Shown in pieces: positions 38,009 to 45,886 of a DNA stretch of 64,000 nucleotides. A model generated the notes under the pieces. It was not told the origin of the DNA. It ran no database searches and saw nothing but the letters and a program-made list of their open reading frames with translations. Location of the stretch: positions 248,001-312,000 of the forward strand of contig NZ_FOUS01000006.1 of assembly GCF_900114915.1 (NCBI RefSeq), given 5' to 3'. Each line of letters begins with the position of its first letter. Position 1 is the first letter of the stretch. The stretch is from Bradyrhizobium sp. Rc3b. GTDB lineage: Bacteria > Pseudomonadota > Alphaproteobacteria > Rhizobiales > Xanthobacteraceae. A program made the position numbers and the translations under genes.

Positions 38009-38995
38009 CTAATCGATCACCTCGTCGGCGCGGGCGAGCAGCATCGGCGGGACAGTGATGCCCAGCGCCTTCGCGGCCTTGAGATTGATGACCAATTCGA
38101 ATTTGGTCGGCTGCATAACCGGCAAGTCAGCGGCCTTGGCGCCCTGAAGAATTTTGCCGGTATAAAGTCCAATCTGCCGGTACGCGTCGGCCAGGCTGAT
38201 CCCGTAGCTCATCAGGCCGCCGGCCACCACAAACTCCCGGAACTCGTAGATTGCGGGAACGGCGTAGCGGGCTGCCATTGTGACGATCTGCTGGCGGTGA
38301 GCGTTGAAGAACGGATCGGCCGCGACGAGGAGAGCGTCGGTATGGTGCTCGGCCAGGATCGCGAAGGCCCTGTCGAGCTCCGGCTCGTTGTGTGCCCTTA
38401 GAACGTGAATCTCCCGCGCGAGGGTTTGCGCAGCCGTCTTTGCTTCCGTCAACTGGCTGTCGGCGCCGGGAGTGCCCGGATTGACCAGCATGGCGATGGT
38501 CGCGGCGTTTGGCACCAGTTCGTGCAGCAGGCCCAGCCGCTTGGCTTCCAAAGAGTTGGTCATCACATAAACGCCGGTGGCGTTTCCGCCGGGTCGGTTT
38601 AGGCTGACAACGAGGCCCAGCTCGACAGGATCAGTGGCTGAGGAAAACACGGTCGGAATTGTGGTGGTCGCAGCCTTCGCGGCTAGCGCCGAGGCGCCAC
38701 CGCCGGTCGCAACAACCACCGCAACCTGGCGCCGGACCAGATCGGCAGCCAACGCGGGCAAACGATCATTGTGATTCTCGGCCCAGCGATATTCGATCAC
38801 GAGGTTGTGGCCTTCGATAAAGCCGGCTTCCTTCAGGCCCTCGCGGAACGCGGCTACGGGGCGGGCGATCGCACCAGGCGACAAGTTGTTGAGGAATCCA
38901 ATGACCGGTGTGGCCGGCTGTTGCGCGCGTGTCGAGAGCGGCGCGACGAGGATGGCCGCTCCCATTAAAGCTATAAAACACCGGCGCCCACTCAT
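38009..38995 (-). CDS. ABC transporter substrate-binding protein (ABC_sub_bind type), copy 2
   Basis: This 328-residue periplasmic binding protein has an RR-containing leader (MSGRRCFIALMGAAILVAPL, cut near TRAQQ) and the family segments PVIGFLNNLSPG, GHNLVIEYRWAENHNDRLPA, PTVFSSATDPVELGLVVSLN, GLLHELVPNAATIAMLVNP and MLLARADEVID. It is a tandem paralogue of the preceding gene on the same strand. No transporter partner is present. A ligand cannot be assigned from sequence. Confidence 0.87.
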   Translation of the reverse strand: MSGRRCFIALMGAAILVAPLSTRAQQPATPVIGFLNNLSPGAIARPVAAFREGLKEAGFIEGHNLVIEYRWAENHNDRLPALAADLVRRQVAVVVATGGGASALAAKAATTTIPTVFSSATDPVELGLVVSLNRPGGNATGVYVMTNSLEAKRLGLLHELVPNAATIAMLVNPGTPGADSQLTEAKTAAQTLAREIHVLRAHNEPELDRAFAILAEHHTDALLVAADPFFNAHRQQIVTMAARYAVPAIYEFREFVVAGGLMSYGISLADAYRQIGLYTGKILQGAKAADLPVMQPTKFELVINLKAAKALGITVPPMLLARADEVID

Positions 38996-39216
38996 GATCG
39001 CTCTGATGGTGCATTTCCAATTTCGGCAGCGCGCGCGCTTGCCATCATAGCCGTTGAAATGGTGGATTGAAACGTTGGTGATGTCTGGTGTGGGTCACCA
39101 GTTCGAAGTGGGCATGGCCCCGCGTCCGGTCTGCCGCGGATAGCCGACACCACAATGGCCTCAGCCTTGTGCGGTTGAGGGCCACTTCCGGGACGCCCGC
39201 ATTGCAACAGGATACG

Positions 39217-40176
39217 CTATGCGGTCCTCAGCGGCGCGGTGAGCGCCAGCGTCGCCACGGCATCCGCTATTCCCGGCGAATCTGCATAGGTAACCATGTG
39301 ACCGGCATCCTCCACCAAGTGTAGCATGGAGCGGGGCAACGCCTCGTGCAGGCGGCGCGACTGGTCGGCCTCGATGAGCCGGTCACTCTTCCCATGCACG
39401 ATCGTGACGGGACACCGGATACCCTGATACTGAAGCTGCAATTGCGCAGCAGCGGGAATAAGGAACGCGCTCTCCTCGGCTGCCGCCCTCAACTGCTTGG
39501 GCCGGAGAGCCAACGAGATCGGAAATTCATTCTTGAATTCCGGCGGAATGGCACGCGGCGCGAACAGCGTGCGCATCAGCTTCGGCGCGATAGCCCACGA
39601 TATGATCGGCGAGATCGTGTAGCGCATAAGATCGCCCAGCAGCGGCAGTGCCGGACCTGACATGAGCCAAAAGTCCATCCGAGAGGTTGGAAAATAGTAG
39701 CCGGACACAAGCACCAGCCCGCTCACGGCATAACCGCTTCGCAGCGCCAGCGCGATTGCCACCAGCGTTCCCCAGGAGTGGCCGAGCACCACGGGATTGC
39801 GCACGCCGAGCTGATCAAGGGCCTTCGCGAACAAGGAAGCTTGCGTTGTGGGCGTCCAGATGCGCGTGCGCGGACGGTCGGTGTAGCCAAACCCTGGCCG
39901 GTCGAAGCAAACAACGCGATAGTTGCGGGCCAGGCGGTCGACCAACCCGCTGAGGACGAGATCCTGAACCATGGTGCCATTTCCGTGGAGCAGGACCACG
40001 CAAGGCGCTGCGGCATCGCCCCGTTCGATATAGTGAAGGCGCACTCCGTCGCACACGGTGAAGACGCCGATAGGCGGATTCCTTCGCTCCGCTGTCACCT
40101 GAAACGTGATGTTGCACAGGATCAGAACCACAAGTCCTGCCAAAACGATCAGCAGAACGGCTTCAGTTGTCGACAT
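39217..40176 (-). CDS. Alpha/beta hydrolase with N-terminal membrane anchor
   Basis: This 319-residue protein has one transmembrane helix (about residues 6-27) and a classical alpha/beta hydrolase domain. The nucleophile is Ser134 in GHSWGT, the oxyanion HGNG motif is at 64-67, the acid is in HGKSDRL, and the catalytic His is in EDAGHMV. A lid-like helical insertion lies at about 165-215. GGAGG is 9 bases upstream of the chosen ATG; an ATG five codons earlier overlaps that ribosome binding site and is unlikely. The substrate is unknown. Confidence 0.88.
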   Translation of the reverse strand: MSTTEAVLLIVLAGLVVLILCNITFQVTAERRNPPIGVFTVCDGVRLHYIERGDAAAPCVVLLHGNGTMVQDLVLSGLVDRLARNYRVVCFDRPGFGYTDRPRTRIWTPTTQASLFAKALDQLGVRNPVVLGHSWGTLVAIALALRSGYAVSGLVLVSGYYFPTSRMDFWLMSGPALPLLGDLMRYTISPIISWAIAPKLMRTLFAPRAIPPEFKNEFPISLALRPKQLRAAAEESAFLIPAAAQLQLQYQGIRCPVTIVHGKSDRLIEADQSRRLHEALPRSMLHLVEDAGHMVTYADSPGIADAVATLALTAPLRTA

Positions 40177-40335
40177 GGTGTCAACCTCCATTCCCGATCG
40201 CGGGTCCCTCGGATTGGCGGCATCGCGCCCTCTAAGGGCTGCTGATTCCGCTCCCTTCTAGCCAAAAGAACCGTGATCGCCCCGTGCGTGATCCGCGTTG
40301 CGTCCATCCTTTGCCGCAGCGGGCACGGCTTGCAG

Positions 40336-40848
40336 TTATCGTCCCGGCAGAGCCGTGAGCTCTCGGAGCGGCTCGATGCGCCAGAACGGATATGCCGCCA
40401 GTTCTTTCGAATGCTGCCCGAACATGTCGACCCGTCTGGTTGTAAACTCCATAATGACGGGGAAAAATTCAGTTGGTGACCTGATCGTCGCAAGTCTCAG
40501 GCCGAAATCGAAAGCAAATTGCACGTTGGCCTGAGCTATCTCAAGAAGCTTTGCTTGGTACGCCTGCATGTTTGCCGTGGCTAAGGCAAAGCCTTTCATT
40601 GGATCGCTATTAATCATTCTCCGACTGAGGTCATCTGGCAGGGCATCCACCCGAGACTCAATGACAGGAACCTCGGGTCTAGGATCGTTATGAAGCTTAA
40701 GAGGTGGTTCAATCGAGGTTGCCGCAACAGAGCGAGGTCCATTCTCTTTCGAGCTTTTAACAATGGCCTGCTTGTTCCGTTGGGCCCGCGCGGCCGTTTT
40801 CGGATTGGGGGCGCGCTTTGACGCTGGTGGCGGTTTGCGTTTGCTCAT
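40336..40848 (-). CDS. Phasin family protein
   Basis: This 170-residue protein has a basic, low-complexity N terminus (about 60 residues rich in Lys, Pro and Ala) and a Phasin_2 domain at about 75-155 (QAYQAKLLEIAQANVQFAFD, IRSPTEFFPVIMEFTTRRVD). Phasins coat polyhydroxyalkanoate granules. The Lys/Ala-rich N terminus could also contact DNA, as in PhaF-like proteins, which is an inference. GGAG lies 6 bases before the ATG. No pha biosynthesis genes are near. Confidence 0.8.
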   Translation of the reverse strand: MSKRKPPPASKRAPNPKTAARAQRNKQAIVKSSKENGPRSVAATSIEPPLKLHNDPRPEVPVIESRVDALPDDLSRRMINSDPMKGFALATANMQAYQAKLLEIAQANVQFAFDFGLRLATIRSPTEFFPVIMEFTTRRVDMFGQHSKELAAYPFWRIEPLRELTALPGR

Positions 40849-41507
40849 CTGACGCTCCAAAGAATATGGGGGGGGCGACCACACAGTCATTTCTGAACGG
40901 ACAACAGGCTTTGTGATGTGGCGTTCCAAACCCGCGAATTGTTGGAGTTCCGCATGAACTGAGACACGCAGGTTCTGCGACGTGGGCGTTGATTTCAGGT
41001 AGCAACTCCAACCAACAAACGTCTAGCTGGCGATCTTCCAGACTATGCTCAATGGGCGTCGGCCTGAGAACAATTAGCTCTCCGCTCGTTGTGCTTTGCG
41101 GCGACTACGCAAACATTCATGCCTTGATCGCGAGGCCTCCTCGTATCGAACCTTCGGAGAGCAGCATCGGTTGCGGCCATTGATGGGCCGCATCGCTGCA
41201 GCAATTTGAATGTTCTCGTCACTAGCAGTTCGTGGTGGAGGCTTTGCGAGATCGTCCGGAGGACGTTGTTGGTTCCGGTAGCTTCGGATCGGGCGGAGGC
41301 GTCGCCCTGACCAATCGAGCATGGGCGCTCAAAGGTTCTCGATCTCTCGAAAAATCTGCTGCCCCTTTCGAGTTGAAAGCCTGAAAGGTGACTTCATCCC
41401 GCAGGCACATGGCGCGCCGCGCTGGCGGATAGAGGCGGCAAGCTGATCCGGAAGCTCGGCGACGTGCTCGAGGACAACCTGAGCGCCCTTGCAATAGGCC
41501 AAGTGGC
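40849..41507. other. Intergenic region with decayed coding sequence
   Basis: This 659-base stretch has no convincing gene. Several short frames break off quickly. On the plus strand 41424-41511 reads LADRGGKLIRKLGDVLEDNL up to a stop, protein-like but too short to name. The composition is lower in GC than the flanks. It looks like scrap DNA in the mosaic region. Confidence 0.45.
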
Positions 41508-43082
41508 CTAGTCATGAAGGGGAGCGAGGGTAAACTGGAAGACGGCGCCCCGCGGTGTATTCAGGGTGACCCACAATCGTCCGCCATGAGCCGCAATGAT
41601 CGACCGACAGATGGCAAGCCCCATGCCTAGGCCGTTGGACTTGGTCGTGTAAAACGCGTCGAAAACACGTTCCGCATTCGTCGGCTCGAGCCCCGGGCCT
41701 GAATCCCGTACAGCGACGAGCACGCCGCCTGCAACATCCCTTTCGGTACTGATCTGCAACTCCCGCTTGCCATCCTCAAGGCTGTTCATGGCTTCCACGG
41801 CGTTGAGGATCAGATTAAGGAGCACTTGCTGCAGCTGAATGCGCTCACCTTCGATTTGCGGCAGGTCCTCAGCGAGTTGTATCTGTACCGAGATTCCATG
41901 CCTCACCGCCTCGCTCCGGACCATGGCGATGACGTCCAGAACGGCTGCGTTGACGTCGAGCCGACTTTTGGGCAACGGCGCTTTCCTGACCATAGCGCGG
42001 ATCCGGTGGACGATGTCGCCGGCTCGTTGGCAATCTGTGACAATGTGATGGAGGGACTCGCGGCCCTTGTCCAGGTTTGGTGGGTCCGCGGCGAGCCAGT
42101 TCAAGGCGGCGTCGGCGTTAGTAAGCGCAGCCGAGATCGGCTGATTGATCTCATGGGCAATCGAGGCCGTCAGCTGCCCCATTGTGGCTACGCGACTGAC
42201 ATGAGCGAGCTCGACCTGTGTCTTCTGGCGTTCGATAATGCCTTTCTTGAAAACATTGACCGCGGCCGCCATTGCGCCGATTTCGTCACGCCGATCAATT
42301 CCAGGCACGTCGATGCTCGTGTCTCCCTTGGCAAGTGCCGCCATAGCCCCGGTCATGCCTGTGATCGGCCGCGCGATCGCGCGTGTGAGTAGTATGCCCA
42401 TCAACACTGCGATCATGAGCGAGGCTGCGGCGCCCATCACGGTTGCCGTATATGCAGTAGCGTATGCCAACTTCTGTACGGCGTCACGCCTTGCCAACAG
42501 ATCGCGCTCAACCTGCTCGATTTCCCTCGCCTTGGCGCGGATTGCGTCCATGGCAGCTTTTCCGGTCGCCCCCTCCAACGTGCGCGCCTGCTCCCGAGTC
42601 GTGGGATGCGCCATCAGCGCGATCTCCCGCTCAGCGGTCTCGACGCGCCAAGTCATCGCCAGCTTGTTCAATTCATCTAGACGACCTTGCTGGTCTGGGT
42701 TATCCGAAGTCTGTTCTTTTAATTTTCGGATTGCCGCGCTGAAGTCGGCGCCGCCTCTGCGGTACGGGTCCAAGAACTTCTCGTCGCCGCTGATCAAATA
42801 GCCGCGTAAACTAGTTTGTTGATCCAGCGCTGCGGCTACTGCCGCCTCTAACGTGTCCAACACGTCAGTGGTATGGACCCGCCGGTTTTTGGCCTCTTCG
42901 ATCAGGCTAAGTCTGTCGTAGACTATTGCGCCGCTCACGAATATGACCGCTACCACGGCGGCAAATGCCGCCATCAATTTGTGCAAAATCAGTAAACTCG
43001 AAAACTGGGGCACCTGACCCTCAAGGCCGAAGTCCGCGACCGACCAGACAGCTAGCTCAAGATTGCTCCCAAGCGATGGCAT
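41508..43082 (-). CDS. CHASE3-HAMP sensor histidine kinase
   Basis: This roughly 524-residue kinase has transmembrane helices at about 36-56 and 212-234, bracketing a helical CHASE3 sensor (LDQQTSLRGYLISGDEKFLD is the family hallmark). HAMP follows (ARPITGMTGAMAALAKGD). The phosphoacceptor lies in SIAHEINQPISA, and the ATPase boxes are LLNLILNAVEAM, DSGPGL and SNGLGMGLAICRSII, the form seen in FixL/DctB-like kinases. No response regulator is adjacent, so it is an orphan. The start is uncertain: the ATG at 43082 lacks a ribosome binding site, and a GTG at 43013 after GAGGG would give a cleaner N terminus. Confidence 0.87.
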   Translation of the reverse strand: MPSLGSNLELAVWSVADFGLEGQVPQFSSLLILHKLMAAFAAVVAVIFVSGAIVYDRLSLIEEAKNRRVHTTDVLDTLEAAVAAALDQQTSLRGYLISGDEKFLDPYRRGGADFSAAIRKLKEQTSDNPDQQGRLDELNKLAMTWRVETAEREIALMAHPTTREQARTLEGATGKAAMDAIRAKAREIEQVERDLLARRDAVQKLAYATAYTATVMGAAASLMIAVLMGILLTRAIARPITGMTGAMAALAKGDTSIDVPGIDRRDEIGAMAAAVNVFKKGIIERQKTQVELAHVSRVATMGQLTASIAHEINQPISAALTNADAALNWLAADPPNLDKGRESLHHIVTDCQRAGDIVHRIRAMVRKAPLPKSRLDVNAAVLDVIAMVRSEAVRHGISVQIQLAEDLPQIEGERIQLQQVLLNLILNAVEAMNSLEDGKRELQISTERDVAGGVLVAVRDSGPGLEPTNAERVFDAFYTTKSNGLGMGLAICRSIIAAHGGRLWVTLNTPRGAVFQFTLAPLHD

Positions 43083-43134
43083 TCGCAAGAATTGGTATGG
43101 GACGGGGACGGGGCAAAGCGGCGCAGCCTCCGGA

Positions 43135-43269
43135 GTGGAGCGCAGTCAGTGTGTCTCGTCGGCTGTCGCCCAGGCGCCGAAGAAAGCCGTCGCTTCTCCT
43201 GCCTTGCAGAAGGAATTCGATGGCTTCATCGAGAAGTTTCGTGCGGCGCTGCCTAGCCGGCCAGCATGA
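43135..43269 (+). pseudogene. Possible 5' fragment of a small exported-protein gene
   Basis: The frame reads SSAVAQAPKKAVASPALQKE then FDGFIEKFRAALPSRPA and a stop. The first part looks like the end of a signal peptide, and the second like the first helix of a mature periplasmic protein. The similarity stops abruptly where the CTTGGTCGGGTCACCT repeat begins (43272), as if recombination removed the rest. No intact start codon with a signal core was found. Confidence 0.3.
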
Positions 43270-43344
43270 GCTTGGTCGGGTCACCTGTCGGAAGCAGGCG
43301 TCTTCGTTGCTCTGGGGGGTAACGGCAGCCACGGGCCAATTCCG

Positions 43345-43397
43345 GGCTCGGCATCGCGGCAAATCCTCTATTCGATTACTTCGTCAACGCGGGTCAA
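43345..43397 (-). pseudogene. Remnant of a third ABC_sub_bind gene 3' end
   Basis: On the minus strand, 43397-43368 reads L-T-R-V-D-E-V-I-E-stop, matching the C termini of the two intact binding proteins (LRADEVIE and ARADEVID). The following noncoding bases (GCATCGCGGCAAAT) match GCATCGCAGCAAAT downstream of copy 1. The coding part is cut after about nine codons and joined directly to the DUF1254-end repeat. It is a clear scar of a lost third copy. Confidence 0.55.
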
Positions 43398-43484
43398 GGC
43401 CGAGGCTCCGCGCGGCCGGCGCTGAGCGGGGCTGTTTAGGCGTTCGCAAAACAAAAGCGCGAAAACAACCCCATGCACAGTAGC
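43395..43484. repeat. Right copy of the ~90-bp direct repeat carrying DUF1254 3'-end codons
   Basis: This 90-base stretch is the counterpart of 36536-36627 in the same orientation. It retains the last codons of the DUF1254 gene (KAEAPRGRR and stop) although no DUF1254 gene is attached, and ends with the identical ACAACCCCATGCACAGTAGC. It lies 13 bases from the MFS stop codon. Confidence 0.7.
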
Positions 43485-43497
43485 AGGGGCATCTCCC

Positions 43498-44868
43498 TCA
43501 GATGCCGGAACTCGCCGTTTCGGCTCTCATCGCCGCCTGATGCATATCGATGACGGCCACCGCGATGAACGTAATCGCGACGCAGAAGGCGATGACGGCG
43601 AAGAACACGGTCGCACCGTAGTTGAGTGCGAATGTGCCGACATAAGCGCTGACAATGGCCCCCGCCCGGCCGAAGCCGGCTGCCGCACCGACACCGGTCG
43701 ACCGGACGTTGGTCGGATAGATGTGGGCCGCCAGCGCATAGAGAGAGCCCTGCGCGCCGAGCAGACAGAAGCCTTCGATGCACAAGAGAGCCATGAGCAA
43801 CGGCTGGGTTTCGGTCGATAGCGGTATCGATGCCAGGATCATCGCGCCGATGGTTGCCGCGCCGGCAACAGTCAGGATCGCAACGCGCGTTCCATACCTG
43901 CCGATCGCCCAACCGGTGACGATGCAGCCACCGACGCCCCCGAAGTTGAACAGTGCCAGACCGAAGCTCGCCGTCTGCACGTCAAAACCCTTGCCGGTCA
44001 AGAGAGTGGGAGCCCACGCGTAGAGGACGTAGACCGGCAACAAACAGAAGAAGAACGCGATCCAGAGCGCCGTCGTCGTACGACGAAATTCGGCGGTGAA
44101 TAATGCGGTGAGCGAAGCACGTTCGACACCGACGTCGCGCCGGTCGATGAAAGCTTTGGAAGCGGCAGCGGTCTCGTCCAGGATCCGAACGGATTTCGCC
44201 ACCCTTTCCATGTCGGCGCCACGCGCCAATAGATATTGCGGCGATTCCGGCAGTGCAAACATCAGGATCGCGGCGACGATCACCGGCAACACGCCGCTGA
44301 CCACGAAGAGCATGCGCCAACCATATTCGGGCTGCAGCTGAGCGGCGATCAGGCCGCCAATCATGCCTCCGATGGGGATGCAGACAATGCCCAGCATCAC
44401 GGAAAGACTGCGATTTCGCCTAGGCGTGAATTCCGCGATCAACGCGGTCGCCGCCGGAAGGGCACCGCCAAGTCCAAGGCCCGCCAGGAAACGATACAGG
44501 CCGACCTCGCCGACACCATGAGCGACCGCAATCGCGAAGGTCGCCGCACCAAACAGGAAGACGGATGCGATGAGGGCAACCTTGCGTCCGAGCCAGTCGC
44601 CGACGACGCCCCCGATCGGCGTGCCGATCGTCATGCCCACGAAGCCCAACGCGAGGGCCGGAGCGAAATCGCCGCGCGTGACGCTCCACTCCTTGATCAT
44701 CGATGGTATGGCGAAGCCGAGAATTTGATTGTCCAGACCGTCGAGGACGATGGCGAGAGCGCAGAGGAGCAGCACCTGCTTTCGCGGGGCGTTCCACGTC
44801 CCCTCCTCTGCGAGCGAACCGATGTCGATAACCCGCTGCTGCGGTGTGTCCAGGACCTGTGTCGTCAC
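43498..44868 (-). CDS. MFS transporter, aromatic acid:H+ symporter type
   Basis: This 456-residue transporter has twelve transmembrane helices and a long central loop (about 210-260). The motifs LDGLDNQILGFAIPSM in helix 1, GDWLGRKVALIAS in loop 2-3, and the TPRRNRSLSVMLGIVCIP segment fit the AAHS family (PcaK, VanK, BenK-like), which imports aromatic acids with protons. The start is GTG at 44868, with GGGGGAG 7 bases upstream. It is the last gene of the purU - demethylase - folD - MFS cluster, 102 bases after folD, and probably imports the substrate of the demethylase. Confidence 0.87.
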   Translation of the reverse strand: MTTQVLDTPQQRVIDIGSLAEEGTWNAPRKQVLLLCALAIVLDGLDNQILGFAIPSMIKEWSVTRGDFAPALALGFVGMTIGTPIGGVVGDWLGRKVALIASVFLFGAATFAIAVAHGVGEVGLYRFLAGLGLGGALPAATALIAEFTPRRNRSLSVMLGIVCIPIGGMIGGLIAAQLQPEYGWRMLFVVSGVLPVIVAAILMFALPESPQYLLARGADMERVAKSVRILDETAAASKAFIDRRDVGVERASLTALFTAEFRRTTTALWIAFFFCLLPVYVLYAWAPTLLTGKGFDVQTASFGLALFNFGGVGGCIVTGWAIGRYGTRVAILTVAGAATIGAMILASIPLSTETQPLLMALLCIEGFCLLGAQGSLYALAAHIYPTNVRSTGVGAAAGFGRAGAIVSAYVGTFALNYGATVFFAVIAFCVAITFIAVAVIDMHQAAMRAETASSGI

Positions 44869-44970
44869 GTTCGTTCTCCCCCTTTTGTAAACGCTTTCGA
44901 ATATCTCTGCTCGGGCGGCCGCAACTCGGCCCGCCCGATTCTCGCCAGGCACGTTCGTCCGCGGTTGCAG

Positions 44971-45879
44971 TCAGGCAGCCGTCGTCACGTCCGCCTCATT
45001 CGCCTTCGAGCGGGCGGCTTCCATTCGGGCCGCGCCCAGCGTGTTGGCGAGCAGACACGCGATGGTCATCGGCCCGACGCCACCCGGAACGGGCGTGATC
45101 GCGCCGGCGACCTCAATTGCCTCGTCGAAAGCGACATCGCCGACAAGCTTCTCGGCTCCTGAACCGGACTTGATGCGAGTGATGCCGACGTCGATGACCG
45201 TTGCGCCCGGCTTGATGAAATGACCGCGGATCAGGCCCGGGACGCCGGTTGCGACAACGAGGATGTCGGCTTCCCTGCAGCGCCGTTCCAGATCGGTGGT
45301 CCGAACGTGCGCGATGGAGACCGTGCACATCTCTTGCAACAGCAACCGCGCCATCGGCCGGCCCACGACGTTCGATGCTCCGACGACCAGTGCTCCGAAG
45401 CCGGCGATGTCGTCGTGCACCGATTTGATCAAACGCAGGATGCCGAGAGGCGTGCACGGAACCAGGGCACCTTCCATTCCGGCGGCCGTCCGCCCCACGT
45501 TCAACGGATTGAATCCATCGACATCCTTGTCGGGCCGGATAGCCGTCACGACGCGTGCGGCATCGATCTGCGAGGGCAACGGAAACTGAACCAATATCCC
45601 GCTCACCGCGGGATCGCGGTTCAACTGCTCGATCAGGTCGAGCAACAGTCGCTCCGGCGTGTCCGCAGCGAGCACGAACCGGCGTGATCGCATGCCAACG
45701 GCTTCGGTCTGCCGCACCTTGTTCGAGACATAGACGTGGCTGGCGGGGTCGTCGCCGATCAGCACGACGGCCAACTCCGGGACCGCCGCGCCGCCGGCAA
45801 CCAGGGCGGCGACGCCTTTGGCCACGTCATTCCGGACCTCGGCAGCGAGCGCCCTTCCATCGATGATGCGCGCGGACAT
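44971..45879 (-). CDS. folD: Methylenetetrahydrofolate dehydrogenase/cyclohydrolase FolD
   Basis: This 302-residue bifunctional enzyme converts 5,10-methylene-THF to 10-formyl-THF. All key residues are in the standard positions: Tyr50 and Lys54 (HVYVSNKVR), Gln98 (GILVQFPLP), Asp121 (KDVDGFNPLN), the NADP-binding GASNVVGRP and the C-terminal PVPGGVGPMTI. Seven bases separate it from the demethylase-like gene upstream. In this setting it would oxidise C1 units released by demethylation, rather than serve only biosynthesis. A second housekeeping folD elsewhere would be expected. Confidence 0.94.
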   Translation of the reverse strand: MSARIIDGRALAAEVRNDVAKGVAALVAGGAAVPELAVVLIGDDPASHVYVSNKVRQTEAVGMRSRRFVLAADTPERLLLDLIEQLNRDPAVSGILVQFPLPSQIDAARVVTAIRPDKDVDGFNPLNVGRTAAGMEGALVPCTPLGILRLIKSVHDDIAGFGALVVGASNVVGRPMARLLLQEMCTVSIAHVRTTDLERRCREADILVVATGVPGLIRGHFIKPGATVIDVGITRIKSGSGAEKLVGDVAFDEAIEVAGAITPVPGGVGPMTIACLLANTLGAARMEAARSKANEADVTTAA

Positions 45880-45886
45880 GGGCGGG

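Noticed and set aside
41424..41511. Plus-strand segment LADRGGKLIRKLGDVLEDNL as an aldehyde dehydrogenase-like remnant
   Set aside because: It is protein-like, but 29 codons with no recognised motif are too little to assign, and it overlaps the kinase stop.
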